Part shown: piece by piece, positions 44,575 through 55,797 of the stretch
Position numbering within the stretch: position 1 is the stretch's first letter
Layout: each line of letters begins with the position of its first letter
Source: Acytostelium subglobosum LB1
Taxonomy: Eukaryota; Evosea; Eumycetozoa; Acytosteliales; Acytosteliaceae
Direction of reading: 5' to 3'
DNA length: 64,000 nucleotides
Assembly (NCBI RefSeq): GCF_000787575.1
Contig: NW_012236501.1
Coordinates: 223,102 to 287,101, forward strand
Program-made: the position numbers and the translations under genes
The notes under the pieces: generated by a model
Databases searched by the model: none
Told to the model about the DNA's origin: nothing
Seen by the model: the letters and a program-made list of their open reading frames with translations, nothing else

Positions 44575-44959
44575 GACTGGAGTTGGAAGAATGGAATGAA
44601 TGAATGGAATGAACTTCCAACAAGGTGATAAATATATTAATTAAAATCAAACAATTGACTTTTTTGGAGTTTGTTCCACAACAACAAGTGTGTGAAATGA
44701 AGTTGAGTTGTTGATGGAGGTTTGTTGGTCTCATGATCCATTCATTCACATCTTCATCATTGTTGTATTATAATTAAATAGATATAGAATTATATTTATA
44801 TAATAAATCAGATATTTATATACATATATATATTTATCAACTATATAATCACTAGTCTAACACATACAATATAATATATATATAATCATATAATATTTAA
44901 TATTTAATCAACCCAAACAACAGATATATCAATCAATTAATCAAAGAAAGAAAGAAATA
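44575..44959. promoter_or_regulatory. AT-rich promoter region of the SR gene
   Basis: These 385 bases lie between the end of the decayed paralogue and the SR protein start. Long A/T-only runs with TATATA (about 44815-44895) and an AATC run precede the ATG. No gene is seen. Confidence 0.4.
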
Positions 44960-46507
44960 ATGTCAAAAGTTTACATTGGACAACTTGCATTTGATGCACG
45001 CGAGAGAGACTTGGAGCAACACTTTGACCGATATGGCAGAATCACGAACATCCAACTCAAGAGAGGATTCGCCTTTATCGTATGATCTCCTCAAACAAAA
45101 CATGAACGCTTTGATTAGCGTCCCTGTGCACCACCCCCCACGTCACGCATCGCAACACAACCAACCACTCTGTAAGCGTCGGCGACGAGTCGTTCATTCA
45201 CTCGCTCGCTCGTATGCTCTATTGCTCTGTCTGTCAAAGTTGAACAAAGGTCGCTCGCTGCGCTGGTTACTGGTTGGTTAGAATGAACCAAAAGTATGGA
45301 TGAACTGGTGTGTCCCAGAGTCCAAAGCTGCTGGGTTGATCCCGTGTGCGCCGAATGCCCCGAGGTATCTGCGATTGAACTCCCCCACTGACAGGCTGAC
45401 TGACTGAACGGACTGACTGATGAACCGACGGACTAATGACGAACAAAGTCGGCTGCGACTTGGACTTGGACTAGGAGAACCATCGAACGCGCGCTCACGT
45501 TAGAGCTCACCAGCTTGTGTCACTCACCTTTCTGTCTCTGTGTCTTGCTGCTCGCCCTCTCTGCTTTCTCTGCTGATGCTCGATGCTCGGTGCTAGGTTG
45601 CTCGGTGCTCGGTGCTTAATAGGGTCCCTCTCATACACCATCAACAACAACAACAACTGCAATGCGCGCGCGTTAATCAAACGACAACGACGATGACGAC
45701 GACGACGAACGAACGACGACGAACCAACGTTGGCACGAACAACCAAAACTGATAATCCCTTGCGCGCCGCTCTGTTAGGAATTCGCACACAAGGAAGCTG
45801 CAGACAATGCCATTGATGGCAGCAACAGAACCAACTTCCTAGGTAGATCGATTGTCGTCGAGAAGAGCAGCTCTGCAACCAGACGTCCAGTGCCAGGCGA
45901 AGGCAAGTGCTTCCACTGCCAGCAAGAGGGTCACTGGGCCAAGGAATGTCCCGACCGTGAGGGAGGTGGCGGCGGTGGTGATGGCGGTGGACGTGGTGGA
46001 CGCGGTGGCCACAGAGAAGGAGGAAGAGACGGCGGAAGAGACGGAGGAAGAGACAGAGACGGAGGAAGAGATGGAAGAGTCCACCCCTACAGCCGCGGAG
46101 GTGGCGACAGGGACAGAGACTACAGAAGTAGAAGGTAAGGCATACCATCCACTCTCGCTGACACATCCATACTTACTAACAACAATAACAACAGAGATAG
46201 ATCAAGATCGAGATCAAGAGATAGAAGGTCTCGCTCCCGCTCTAGATCCAGAGAGAACAGGTCATCGTTCAGAGTCGCCAGTGGTGGCAGTGGCGGTGAC
46301 AAGTCCAAGGGAGCAGATAGGGAGAGATCCAGGGATAGGGAGAGATCAAAGTCTTTGGAGCGCTCCACCAGATCCGGTGATGCCGGAGACAGAGCAAGAT
46401 CCAGAGACAGAGACGGCTCCCCAGCACCCCGCACCAGAGAGAGAGATAGATCCCCAGGTTTCAGCACCAATGGCGGTGCCAGCATTGCCAACAATGGTAC
46501 ACACTAA
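44960..46507 (+). CDS. SR splicing factor with RRM and zinc knuckle (RSZ / SRSF7 type)
   Basis: The exons are 44960-45079, 45779-46134 and 46195-46507 (262 residues). Exon 1 gives S-K-V-Y-I-G-Q-L-A-F (RNP2), and the splice to exon 2 completes K-R-G-F-A-F-I-E-F (RNP1), so the RRM spans the large intron. It is followed by a CCHC knuckle C-F-H-C-Q-Q-E-G-H-W-A-K-E-C, a Gly/Arg/Asp hinge and an Arg-Ser domain in exon 3. This order is that of plant RSZ and animal SRSF7 factors, which bind exonic enhancers and recruit U1 and U2AF. Intron 1 is 699 nt, about ten times the local norm, and is less AT-rich than other introns. If it were retained, translation would stop two codons after I40. Confidence 0.9.
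45080..45778 (+). other. Unusually long SR-gene intron
   Basis: This 699-nt intron opens GTATGA and closes TGTTAG. Its composition differs from other introns here: few AATC runs, many GACGA and GCTCG units (a GATGCTCGGTGCT-like motif repeats around 45570-45620), CpG-rich. It has room for an alternative exon or a small RNA, but none is identified. Confidence 0.6.
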
Positions 46508-46668
46508 TCTTGCAGTAGTCCTACTACACTACTGCCTTTCCGTCCCCCCCTTGCCCATCATGATGTGGCGACTTCCAGTTGCCCACAGGGGCAACTCTCC
46601 GCGCTCAAGCAAACAAACAAACGCTGGCGTACAAAACAAAATACATCTCCTCTCTCATTTTTAATCTT

Positions 46669-48349
46669 TTAAAAGAAGCTGTAGTCCTTGGCTGGCTTGT
46701 TGGCGTAGTACTTTGAGGTATACTTGCCAGTTGGTGGGGAAGCTGGCGCAGCTGGAAGTGTTCGAGGTGGCGAAGCTGGCGAGGCTGGAAGTGTTTGGAA
46801 AGGAGGTGGTGGAGGTGGTGGTGGCAAAGGAGTTGGTTGAATATCCATTGTCCAGCCCATGAGGAATGGCTCTGTGGACATGGTTGGAGGAGGAGGAGGA
46901 AGAGTATACTCCCTGCTGGCGTTAAGCATCGACAACAGATTGTCTAGATCTACATCGGCGCTGTCCTGGTACTGCTTATATATGACAGCTTGATCGTTGG
47001 CGGCATGCTTGTCTCCCATGAACGAGCCGTACGAGTTTGAGAAGCTGTCCCTGTCGTTCCCACCATCACACTCGCTCTGCACCAGGGCGATGGTCCCATT
47101 GGCGACCAACCTGTCGACGACGAGACTGGCATCGACCACGACTCGCTCTTTGAAAGAGCCCTTGGATATGGCGGTCAGTGACACGGCCTGCTCCTTATTG
47201 TTGGTGTACTGCATGTTGATGATGGTCATCATCGTGTGGCAGTGCTTGATGAGGTCGGCATCGATCTTCTTGTGCGTGAAGTAGAACGAGGATGAGTTGG
47301 GCGCTGATGGACGCGCCGACTGGCAAACCACACACAGGATGAGATCGCCTGCGTCGGCCAGCGTCGATAAGATCGGTCTGATATCCGATGGTTTAGACAA
47401 TGTACAGAATGGAGAGATGGCACTCAACAAGGCCTTGCGCGTCTTGGGGAGGTTCGTTCGATCGTTGGGATTCTTATGTCTTCGCTCCAGCCATTGCTCC
47501 ACATTCTTGGTAACCTTGCCAACATCCTGCTCTGTGCCAGGGCGTCCAGCGCCACCATCATCTTGTTGTTTCTTTGGCTTCAGCTTCTTGGTCGCTGAGC
47601 CGAATGTAGACGCCTTGGAAGGCGTGGACTTGGATGGAGTGCCCATCCTCCTGGCGCTGGTGCTGGTCAGCACGGGGGAGGTGCGACTGATGCTGCCATC
47701 GGCACCGCCCTCTCCACCACCATTCGCCAGATGTTCCTCCTGCTGCATTTGATGTGAGTCGAATCGCATTCCAATGTCAAAGCAATTAAAGAGTGGCATT
47801 GTCTCTTCCTGGGGAGTGATCAGAGAGAACACCTTGCAGCTGGCATCGATATAGTCTTCAGAGTGAACATAGACACGATCGGGTACGATTGAGATTAGAT
47901 AGTGGATCAGCTCGTCGCGGTACCGTTTGGAGCCTTCGGCTGGCTTGAGCTGCAGCACTATCCTGCCATCGCCCTCCTTGACAAACCTGTGCTTGTGGTA
48001 TGAGTAGTCGACCTTGCGTTCACCGATGCCACATTGACAGCGCGGAGCAAACTTTGCCTTCATCACAACTACCACAACCGTCTCCTTCTCATCAGCAATT
48101 GTTCCAAACAGCAACTGATGTAGCAACTCATTACAAGCGAGTCCAGTATAACTTTGCAAGTCCACAACAAACACATATTTACAATCTGCGAACACTATAT
48201 TCATTGATTGAATGAGCGAGGGATCGAAGTTAGTTACATTCATTCAATCATTCAATCATTCAATCATTCAATCATTATCCAAACATACCTGACTTTGACA
48301 ACTTTGTGTCGATTGGCAATACGATGCCTTGTGGTCTTTTCTTCACCAT
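46669..48349 (-). CDS. Conserved-looking protein of unknown function with Pro-rich C-terminus
   Basis: There are two exons, 48349-48289 and 48194-46669 (528 residues). The splice joins M-V-K-K-R-P-Q-G-I-V-L-P-I-D to V-F-A-D-C-K-Y-V-F-V-V-D. The N-terminal 170 residues look like a compact alpha/beta domain (V-V-V-V-V-M-K-A-K-F, H-Y-L-I-S-I-V-P-D-R-V-Y-V-H). A Lys/Ser linker follows, then a helical domain around W-L-E-R-R-H-K-N-P-N-D-R and L-I-L-C-V-V-C-Q-S-A. The C-terminus has runs of six to eight prolines and repeated P-A-S-P-P, which suggests profilin or SH3 binding. I do not recognise the family. There is no signal peptide or membrane segment. Confidence 0.75.
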
Positions 48350-49072
48350 CCTTGTTGTTGTTTGTTATTGTGTTGTTGACTTTAGAAGTATTACTACTAC
48401 AACACCTGATATATGTATATAATGTATGAATATATATATTAATAATAAAGATGAAGATCAATCAATGTGATGATGATGTCATGTATCATGTACCTCATTA
48501 ATTAAAATTTCTGTGTTTGTTTGAATTCAAACGTCAAAGTATCTTGATGTTGGGGTAGTGTTGGAGGTTCGATGGATTTAAGTCAAAAACAACCATGGTT
48601 TGATCCAAACAAATATTAATGGAATACTAGTACAGATAACAAACATCATCATATATATGTAGATATTAATAATAGATAACTAATAATTATTAGTTTATGG
48701 GATAGATGGGATAATACCCACCAACGACAATCAAATTTGAATGAGCGGGATGATGATCATAGTGAACAATTTCAAATTCAAATCTTGGTTATCCCCCATT
48801 TTTTTTTAATTTTTTTTTAATTATGAATCAGTGAGTGGAAGAACAAACAACCCACTCTCACTTCCAAAGTGCTCCAACACATCGCACTAACTCTAACACA
48901 CTCACACTTCACTCCTGCGCGCCAACACATTGCTAAAGAGAGTGAGAGTGAAATAGAGAGTGACAACCAAAACTACGATCATCTAGATAACATACACATA
49001 TACATATATATATAAGATATATTATACATACATAGTGTACTTAATCAATCAAATCAATCAATCAATCAAAAT
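48350..49072. promoter_or_regulatory. Divergent promoter region, unknown protein and PP2C
   Basis: These 723 bases are mostly AT-rich, with two adjacent T-runs (about 48798-48822) and a TATATA block near 49000, then AATC repeats up to the PP2C ATG. A minus-strand ATCCCATAA at about 48695-48703 resembles the dictyostelid small-RNA upstream element. No gene is supported. Confidence 0.4.
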
Positions 49073-50516
49073 ATGAGTGAACAAAAAGATAATATCATAG
49101 AGGAGTCTGTGATGGCAGATAGTAATATACAGAGTGCAGTGGAGACAGTCAATGCTACCACTGCCACACAGGTCGAGAGCAATGCGAACAACAGTCTCGA
49201 GGTCTCAATCGACACGCCTTCAAACACGACCAACGCAGCAGCCACAAACACCACGTCATCAACAACATCATCATCGACAGACAGTAACAACAACAGCACT
49301 ACTACTTCTTCTACTACCGCCACAAACACTGAGGCTTCGAGCAACCCTGATCAGCCTCCATCGACACCGCTGGCCGACACAACCAGCGCACCAACCACTG
49401 GCTCTGAGCATCATACGGCACCCGCTCGCTTCACCTCTGTCAAGGACATTGGTGTGTCGTACGAGAAGAACCCAAGGTACCGCAGGACCATGGAGGATGA
49501 GCACGTGATCATCGATAACTATGGAGGCAACCCAGATCAAGGCTTCTACGCCATCTACGACGGCCACGGTGGACGTGGTGCCGTTGAGTTCACCGCAAAG
49601 ACACTGCACAAGGTATGTTTGGGTTTGATCATTCAGTTTGATTGATTGATTGAATGAGATGGTCTAACTTATCAATCAACTATATAGAACTTGTTGGAGG
49701 AGTTGAACAACAACCCAGAGGGTGACATATTAGAGTTGATCAGGAGCAGCTACTTGACAACAGACACGCAGATGGCCACTGAGCCAATCCAGTTCTCTGG
49801 TACAACCACCATCACTGCCTTCATCCGCAAGAATGCCAACAATGAGAGACAACTGTACATTGCCAATGCTGGTGATGCTCGTTCAGTGATTTGGTATGTA
49901 TATTAAGTGTTACTTCAATCAATCAATCAATCATCGTTATCTAACTCAATCAATCAATCATTCATGTAGCCAAAACGGAGTCGCTGAGAGACTATCAAAG
50001 GATCATAAGGGATCGGACCAAGAAGAGATCAAGCGTATTTCAGAGGCTGGTGGATTTGTAGTTAATAATCGTGTCAATGGTATACTGGCAGTGACTCGCT
50101 CGCTTGGTGATCACTCCATGAAGGAGTACGTCGTCGGTGATCCATTCCTACGCTCCGTCCAACTCGATCAAACTTATACCCATTTAATATTAGCCTGTGA
50201 TGGTGTAAGTACTATATACTACATGTAATACACTCAATCAATCAATCACTAACTCACTCGATCAATCAATCAATCATTCTTTACACTTAGCTTTGGGATG
50301 TCATCAATGATCAAGAGGCCATTGACCTGATTATCAATGAGACCGAAGCACAGAAGATGAGTGATAAGCTGTTATATCAGGCTCTGAGAAAGGGAAGCAC
50401 TGACAACATTAGTATATTGGTAAGTCGTCATCATGCAAGTAGTAACATGGTCTACGAGTACATCTCAAACTGACGCATTGTCCACTCTCCAACAATAACA
50501 GGTTATCATTTTGTAA
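49073..50516 (+). CDS. PP2C-type serine/threonine phosphatase
   Basis: There are five exons: 49073-49612, 49688-49893, 49970-50204, 50291-50419 and a 15-base last exon, 50502-50516 (374 residues). The first 110 residues are Ser/Thr/Asn-rich low complexity. The metal-dependent phosphatase motifs follow in order: R-R-T-M-E-D-E-H, F-Y-A-I-Y-D-G-H-G-G, A-N-A-G-D-A-R-S-V, L-A-V-T-R-S-L-G-D, A-C-D-G-L-W-D-V and D-N-I-S-I-L-V. All conserved metal-binding Asp residues are present, so it should be an active Mg/Mn-dependent phosphatase. The last intron separates I-L from V-I-I-L, leaving a five-codon terminal exon (with stop) that is easy to miss. Introns carry AATC repeats in the sense strand. Confidence 0.93.
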
Positions 50517-50969
50517 GAGTGAGTTAGTGATGAAGGCAGGCAAGCAAGGAGACACGGACCAAGAAGAAGAAGAACACAACAACAACAAGAAGAAGAGGAA
50601 GAAGAGGAAGACATTGAAGAAAGACTGTCAAGTGATGTGATGTGATGTGAGAGAGAGAGTTGGATGGAATGGAATGAAGGAGAGAGGCTGCCATCAAGCC
50701 ATGTATTTAGACAGGAGTTGACTCCAATACCTCTGACAATGACGAAGACCATTGGAGAGAATGCATTATATATATATAAATCGATCACCTAGCAACAACA
50801 AACAACAACAACATCATCATCTGATCACGATCATGAATGAATGAGGGATACTGATACAAGGGAAGGGAGGATACAAGCTTGGCTTGGACGCGTATGCAAG
50901 GTTGGAATCCAACATGGATGTCCAGGAGTACATGTGGCGCGCCAACTAAACTGACTAAACTTATTATTA
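50517..50969. other. Convergent intergenic region
   Basis: These 453 bases between the 3' ends of the PP2C and EI24-like genes include AAC/AAG-rich runs and a TATATATA run near 50767-50780. No gene is seen. Open frames are repeat-derived. Confidence 0.45.
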
Positions 50970-52213
50970 TTATTGTTGTGTAGATGGAGCCGTATTTGAC
51001 TTGGACGACGATGATGATGATGAGGCATTCTTCTTGAGGACAAAGGTCTTTAAGAGAATGTTGACAATCTTCTCTGGTATATAGAATATAGGTATCTGTT
51101 TGGGTAATGGTCCCTTCTTCACTATCTTGATTGGTTTGGCAACAACTGACATTATGATGAACTTGAGTTGGAGATGATGGTGTTAGTCATGGACGGGGAT
51201 GGATTGATGAATGGATGAAGATGGATATAAGAACATACCATTGGATACAATAGAGCAAAGATTGCATTACCAATGAGCACTGGGAAGAAGAATGATGTAA
51301 GAGTGAAGACGGCACCATAACCAAACATATATGCCCAATGTGATTCAAAGTATGTTAGACGCTGCATCAATGTCCAGCGACCTCTAAGTATCCATTTATN
51401 AACTAATGTTGAGTGTAATGGTAAGGGTAAGGGTTAGGGTAAGGGTTGGACCATGTGTGGCGAGGACGATGATGGAGAGGCGACTTACTCAAAGCACCAG
51501 AATGAGTATAACCAGGTGACAAGTACAAAGTTGATGAGTGATGTATAGGGTATGAATGCAATGACCACTGATAGAAGGAGGAATACTCCAAACATGATGT
51601 TACGATAGATCTCATCCACGATGCCAGACAACAGACGATTGACTGATGTTGGTCCGCCAGTATTCTTGAAGCCTGTTATACGGAATGCCTCGGCGGCAAT
51701 CTCTGTATACCATCTAGAGTTCAATACCATACTGAATATATACACGGGATAGACCCAGAGTAACTATAGTTGAAGGTATTAGTATGAATGAATGAATGAT
51801 TGAATGATTGAATGAATGAATGAACTTACACAATATATCATTGAGAAGATATTGGATAGGATTGGGAACTGTTGAAGAAGGTACTCAAGGGTAGGATCGA
51901 CCCAATAGAGGTAGACAAGGTATGAACCCAAGAAGATGATACCATTAAGTAGTATGCAGTTATAATATAACTTCTTCAAAGTCTTTGAATGTAACAATAT
52001 CTTGAATGCCAATGGTACTTTGAATGAATCTCTTACACCATATCCAATGACCTTTATCATCTCTATCAATTGTCCAATTGTATCATATTCCGTCGATGGT
52101 GACATTGATGATGTTGACGAAGTAATAGTTGATGATGATATCGTGCTACTTGTGTCAGAGTCATTGTCCATCACTCGTGATGTCAAAGGTGATGATGTAT
52201 CAATATCAGACAT
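50970..52213 (-). CDS. ei24: EI24-like multi-pass membrane protein
   Basis: The exons read 52213-51830, 51763-51489, 51402-51239 and 51161-50970, giving about 337 residues. After a Ser/Thr/Asp-rich N-terminus there are at least five hydrophobic helices: L-N-G-I-I-F-L-G-S-Y-L, P-I-L-S-N-I-F-S-M-I, F-L-L-L-S-V-V-I-A-F-I, T-S-F-F-F-P-V-L-I-G and the region before K-K-G. The E-S-H-W-A-Y-M-F-G-Y-G segment is typical of EI24 (PIG8), an endoplasmic reticulum protein tied to autophagy and cell death in animals. An ambiguous base at 51400 sits at the third exon's acceptor; the junction only stays in frame if that base is not real. The intron next to it contains a telomere-like repeat. Confidence 0.85.
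51420..51450. repeat. Telomere-like GGGTAA/GGGTTA repeat inside an intron
   Basis: Plus-strand GGTAAGGGTTAGGGTAAGGG-type units fill part of the second intron of the EI24-like gene, the second such block in the window. Confidence 0.75.
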
Positions 52214-53385
52214 ATTATTATGTACTCTATCTCTATGTCTAACTCTAACTCTAACTCTATCTCTATCTCTAACTTTGATGAGCTGATCTCAACAGACGTG
52301 TTTGCTCACACGTCACACCTTTTCAAACCCAGCAACTCAACAAAACAATTTCCAAGTCGATCACAAACACACAAGTTCATTCTAACTTTGAATGACAAGT
52401 CAGTCACATCAACAAATAATAATAATAATAATATTATCCATCATAAGATATTTAGATATTACTTAACAAAAGTAAACAATTAAGTTGATCGTCCGGAAGC
52501 AATGCCGTGCCGAAAGACAGGCAGCAAAGGGGCTAATCATCATGTGATTGATGGGGACGGACGAGTCGCACATAAACAACCCAAGATGGTAAGCGGTGGG
52601 TGCATTGTCGGTGTCAGGGTATTTTGGATGAACGGACCACTTAAATAAATATAATAACCCTGGGATCAACAACAAATAGGTAGGCGAATAGTTTTGAGTC
52701 GTGTACAGTATGGTGTCGAGTGCTCGCGAGTCAATCACAACATTAAGTCTTTGATAAAGTTATAACTTTTGTCGTCATTTGATTAATCCAAAAAACATTA
52801 ATAAATCAAATTTTGCATTGTTTAGCATGGTTATTGTGGGGCATGGTGTGTTTGGGAGTGTGTGGTCTTGTGTCCTCTTGCGCACTGCATGATTCTCATC
52901 CCATCTTGCAAGTAAACACACTAACTCTCACACTTCCCACCACCTCACCATCCATCAACAAGATAGAGAGAGAGAACAAGGACAACCCAACCAGCCTTCA
53001 TTCAATTTCATTTCACTATCATTCACACACATACTACAGACATAGACATACACATATAACAACGAGTTATTCATTCATTCATACTCTTAATAATATAAGA
53101 TTGAATTGTTGAACTTTGTGAGACAGGGCAATACAAACAACATAAACTAAACAGCGGCAGACATACTTGCCAACAACAGAGGATATCGATATATATCATG
53201 TCGTACGTATAATATTCTATACAATAAGACAAGATCAACAACAGGATATAATATTGTTATTATTATTATGGCATCAACATAATCAACAAAATCAGCAACA
53301 GCTATTCACAGGGCGATCACATGATAATTATTATGAATGATTTGGATTGATTGATCGATCAACAACAGCAATGACATTACCATAC
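52214..53385. other. Divergent intergenic region, no gene supported
   Basis: About 1.2 kb lies between the EI24-like start and the pyrimidine-rich leader of the PTB-like gene. It has a CTCTAT/CTAACT run next to EI24, AAT repeats near 52415, then mixed AT-rich DNA. A minus-strand open frame at 52463-52738 has no recognisable family. Confidence 0.4.
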
Positions 53386-53700
53386 CAACCCTCTATATTT
53401 CATTTCCTCATCTCTCTAATACAACTTCTATCTCCTCTCTATTACTCTTTTTCTCATTTCTCCATTTCTATTTCGGTCTCTCACTTTCTACCTTTCTCTT
53501 TCTCTTTTCCCTCCCTCCCTCCTCTTACCTCTTACCTCTTCTCTCTCCTCTCTCCTTCTCTATCTCTCTCTTCTTCTTTCCTCTCTATTTATGGTTGTTT
53601 GTCAAAACCTGTTGATGATGATCTCTCCTCCCTCCCCTACCTTCCCTTCCCTCCCTCCAATCCATCCTACAACCTACTCCCCGATTATTATTCTTTCGAC
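53386..53700 (+). promoter_or_regulatory. Pyrimidine-rich tract upstream of the PTB-like gene
   Basis: About 300 bases directly before the PTB start are almost entirely C and T on the sense strand, with many CTCTCT, TCTTCT and CCCTCCCT units. If transcribed it would be a dense array of PTB binding motifs (UCUU, CUCUCU). A CAG directly before the T of TATGG at 53719 leaves open a short 5' untranslated intron. Confidence 0.6.
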
Positions 53701-53720
53701 CATGACAACTACTATACAGT

Positions 53721-55797
53721 ATGGCAGATATAATGTCGAACAAAAGAGTACTGGAATACCAGTCTGACAACGATTATGTTCAGAGTAAATCCAAGAAACA
53801 AAGGAATACACCACTGTCGGCACCATCCAAGGTGGTCCATCTGCGCAACCTGCCAATGGATTGCACCGAGCCTGAGATCATCGCGCTTGCCAGTCCATTC
53901 GGCCACGTCGAGCACATCCTGATACTCAAGGGCAAGGGTCAGGCATTTATCCAAATGGCCGAACTCAACAATGCCTCTGCCTTTGTTCAATTCTACAGCA
54001 ACATCCAAGGAGTAATTCGAACCAAAGATTTCTTTGTCCAATTCTCCACAAGAGATGAGATAACATCACATTCATCAATCGTATGAACTTCGTCACACTG
54101 ACCATCACAATGATCACGACCATGTCCATGACCTAACATCACTCAATCAATCAATCAATCATCACAGGAAACACCAAACAATATACTACTCACGACCATC
54201 ACCAATATATTATATCCAGTCACAATTGATATGTTGTATCAATTGTTTTCAAAGTATGGCAGTATACTCAAGATACTGATATTCTCCAAACAAGGTAACT
54301 TCCAGAGTCTAATTCAACTATCGACGACAGAGGCAGCGATTGCCGCAAAGAGAGTATGTATATTAATTGATTGATTGGCAATTATATTTGATTGATTAAT
54401 GACTAACTTAAACAAATAATTATAGGATCTGGAAGGACAGAATATATATAATGGATGTTGTAATTTGAAGATACAATATTCATCATTAACAAGTTTGAGG
54501 ATAAAGTATAATAATGATAAGAGTAGGGATTTTACCAATCCATCACTGCCAGTTGGTAATGCATTGATCTCGAATCCAATTGGCTTTGGTATACCATCAA
54601 TGACAACACCTGTTATGCAACCTCTACCACAACAACAACAACAACAACAGATACTACAACAACAACAACAACAACCTCTACCACAACAACAACAACACAA
54701 TATCCAAATCCAACAACAATCACAACAACAATCACAACAACAACAAACACCTATGCCAATGGTTACACAACAGATGATGGTACCTCAGGTAGCAGCACCA
54801 AACATGGCCATGTTTCCACAAGTTGCAACAAACACTGTACTGATAGTTGGTGGTCTGCCCGAGACTGATGTATCACCAGACGACCTCTACACTCTCTTTG
54901 GTGTCTATGGCGATCCCTTGCGAGTCAAGATAATGTTCAACAAGAAGGACACTGCACTGATTCAAATGAACCTGCCACAACAAGCGTATGTACCTCATTA
55001 CATATCATATCATCATCAAACATCTACCTAACATAGATCAATCAATTAGTGACCTTGCCATTCAATATTTAAACAACATTCCATTCAAGGGTCATACGAT
55101 AAGGGTCAATCCATCGAAACACACTAATGTATCACTTCCAAAGACAGGCGACGCTCAGAGTGAACTGACAAAGGATTATACAGGCTCGGTTACACATCGT
55201 TTCAAGATGCCTGGCTCCAAGAACTACCTGAACATCCATCCACCCTCCACAACGCTTCACCTTTCCAATCTCCCACAAGACCCTGACATCGAAGACCAAG
55301 TACGCGATCTATTCTCCAATTATGGACACGTAAAGACATTCAACCTATTCCAGTATGTATCCAATCACTGTTGATGAATGAACAATCATTGATGAGGTAA
55401 CTGACATGTCACTCATTCATACTTTAGGAGTAACTCTAAAATGGCATTGATCGAGATGGGTACTCTGGAAGAATCGATTAATAGTTTGGTGGCCTTGCAT
55501 GGACATACACTGGACGATCACACGATAAAGGTGTCATTTGCCAAGACATCCTTGAGAGCTGGACATCCAATTAGTGCACATCATGGTAGCAGCAACAACA
55601 ACAACATTCACAACAACAGTAGTAGTCATCATAATAGTAGTAGTCATAATAGTCATAGCAATGGTCATAATAATTATGGTCATGGTTACAAGTCCTCCTC
55701 TTCTTCCTCCTCTTCTTCCTCATCATCTTCCTCACCTCCATCTTCATCATCATCATCAGCATCATCAGCTGCCTCGCCTGCCAGTGTTGGCAAGTAA
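53721..55797 (+). CDS. PTB / hnRNP L-like RNA-binding protein, four RRMs
   Basis: There are five exons: 53721-54080, 54168-54353, 54426-54985, 55050-55352 and 55428-55797 (592 residues). RRM1 begins S-K-V-V-H-L-R-N-L-P-M-D-C-T-E-P-E-I, and RRM2 starts N-I-L-L-T-T-I-T-N-I-L-Y-P-V-T, the V-T-x-D variant diagnostic of PTB/hnRNP L. RRM3 has V-L-I-V-G-G-L-P-E-T-D-V, and RRM4 T-L-H-L-S-N-L-P-Q-D. The linker before RRM3 is Gln-rich; the C-terminus is Ser/Asn/His-rich. Proteins of this class bind pyrimidine tracts and control splicing, polyadenylation and mRNA stability. Conserved RRM aromatic positions are partly replaced by aliphatic residues, as usual in PTB. The sense-strand pyrimidine tract upstream suggests self-regulation. 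Confidence 0.9.

Noticed and set aside
52463-52738. Minus-strand frame of 91 residues upstream of the PTB-like gene
   Set aside because: No recognisable domain and no neighbouring exons; it could be a decayed fragment but this cannot be supported.
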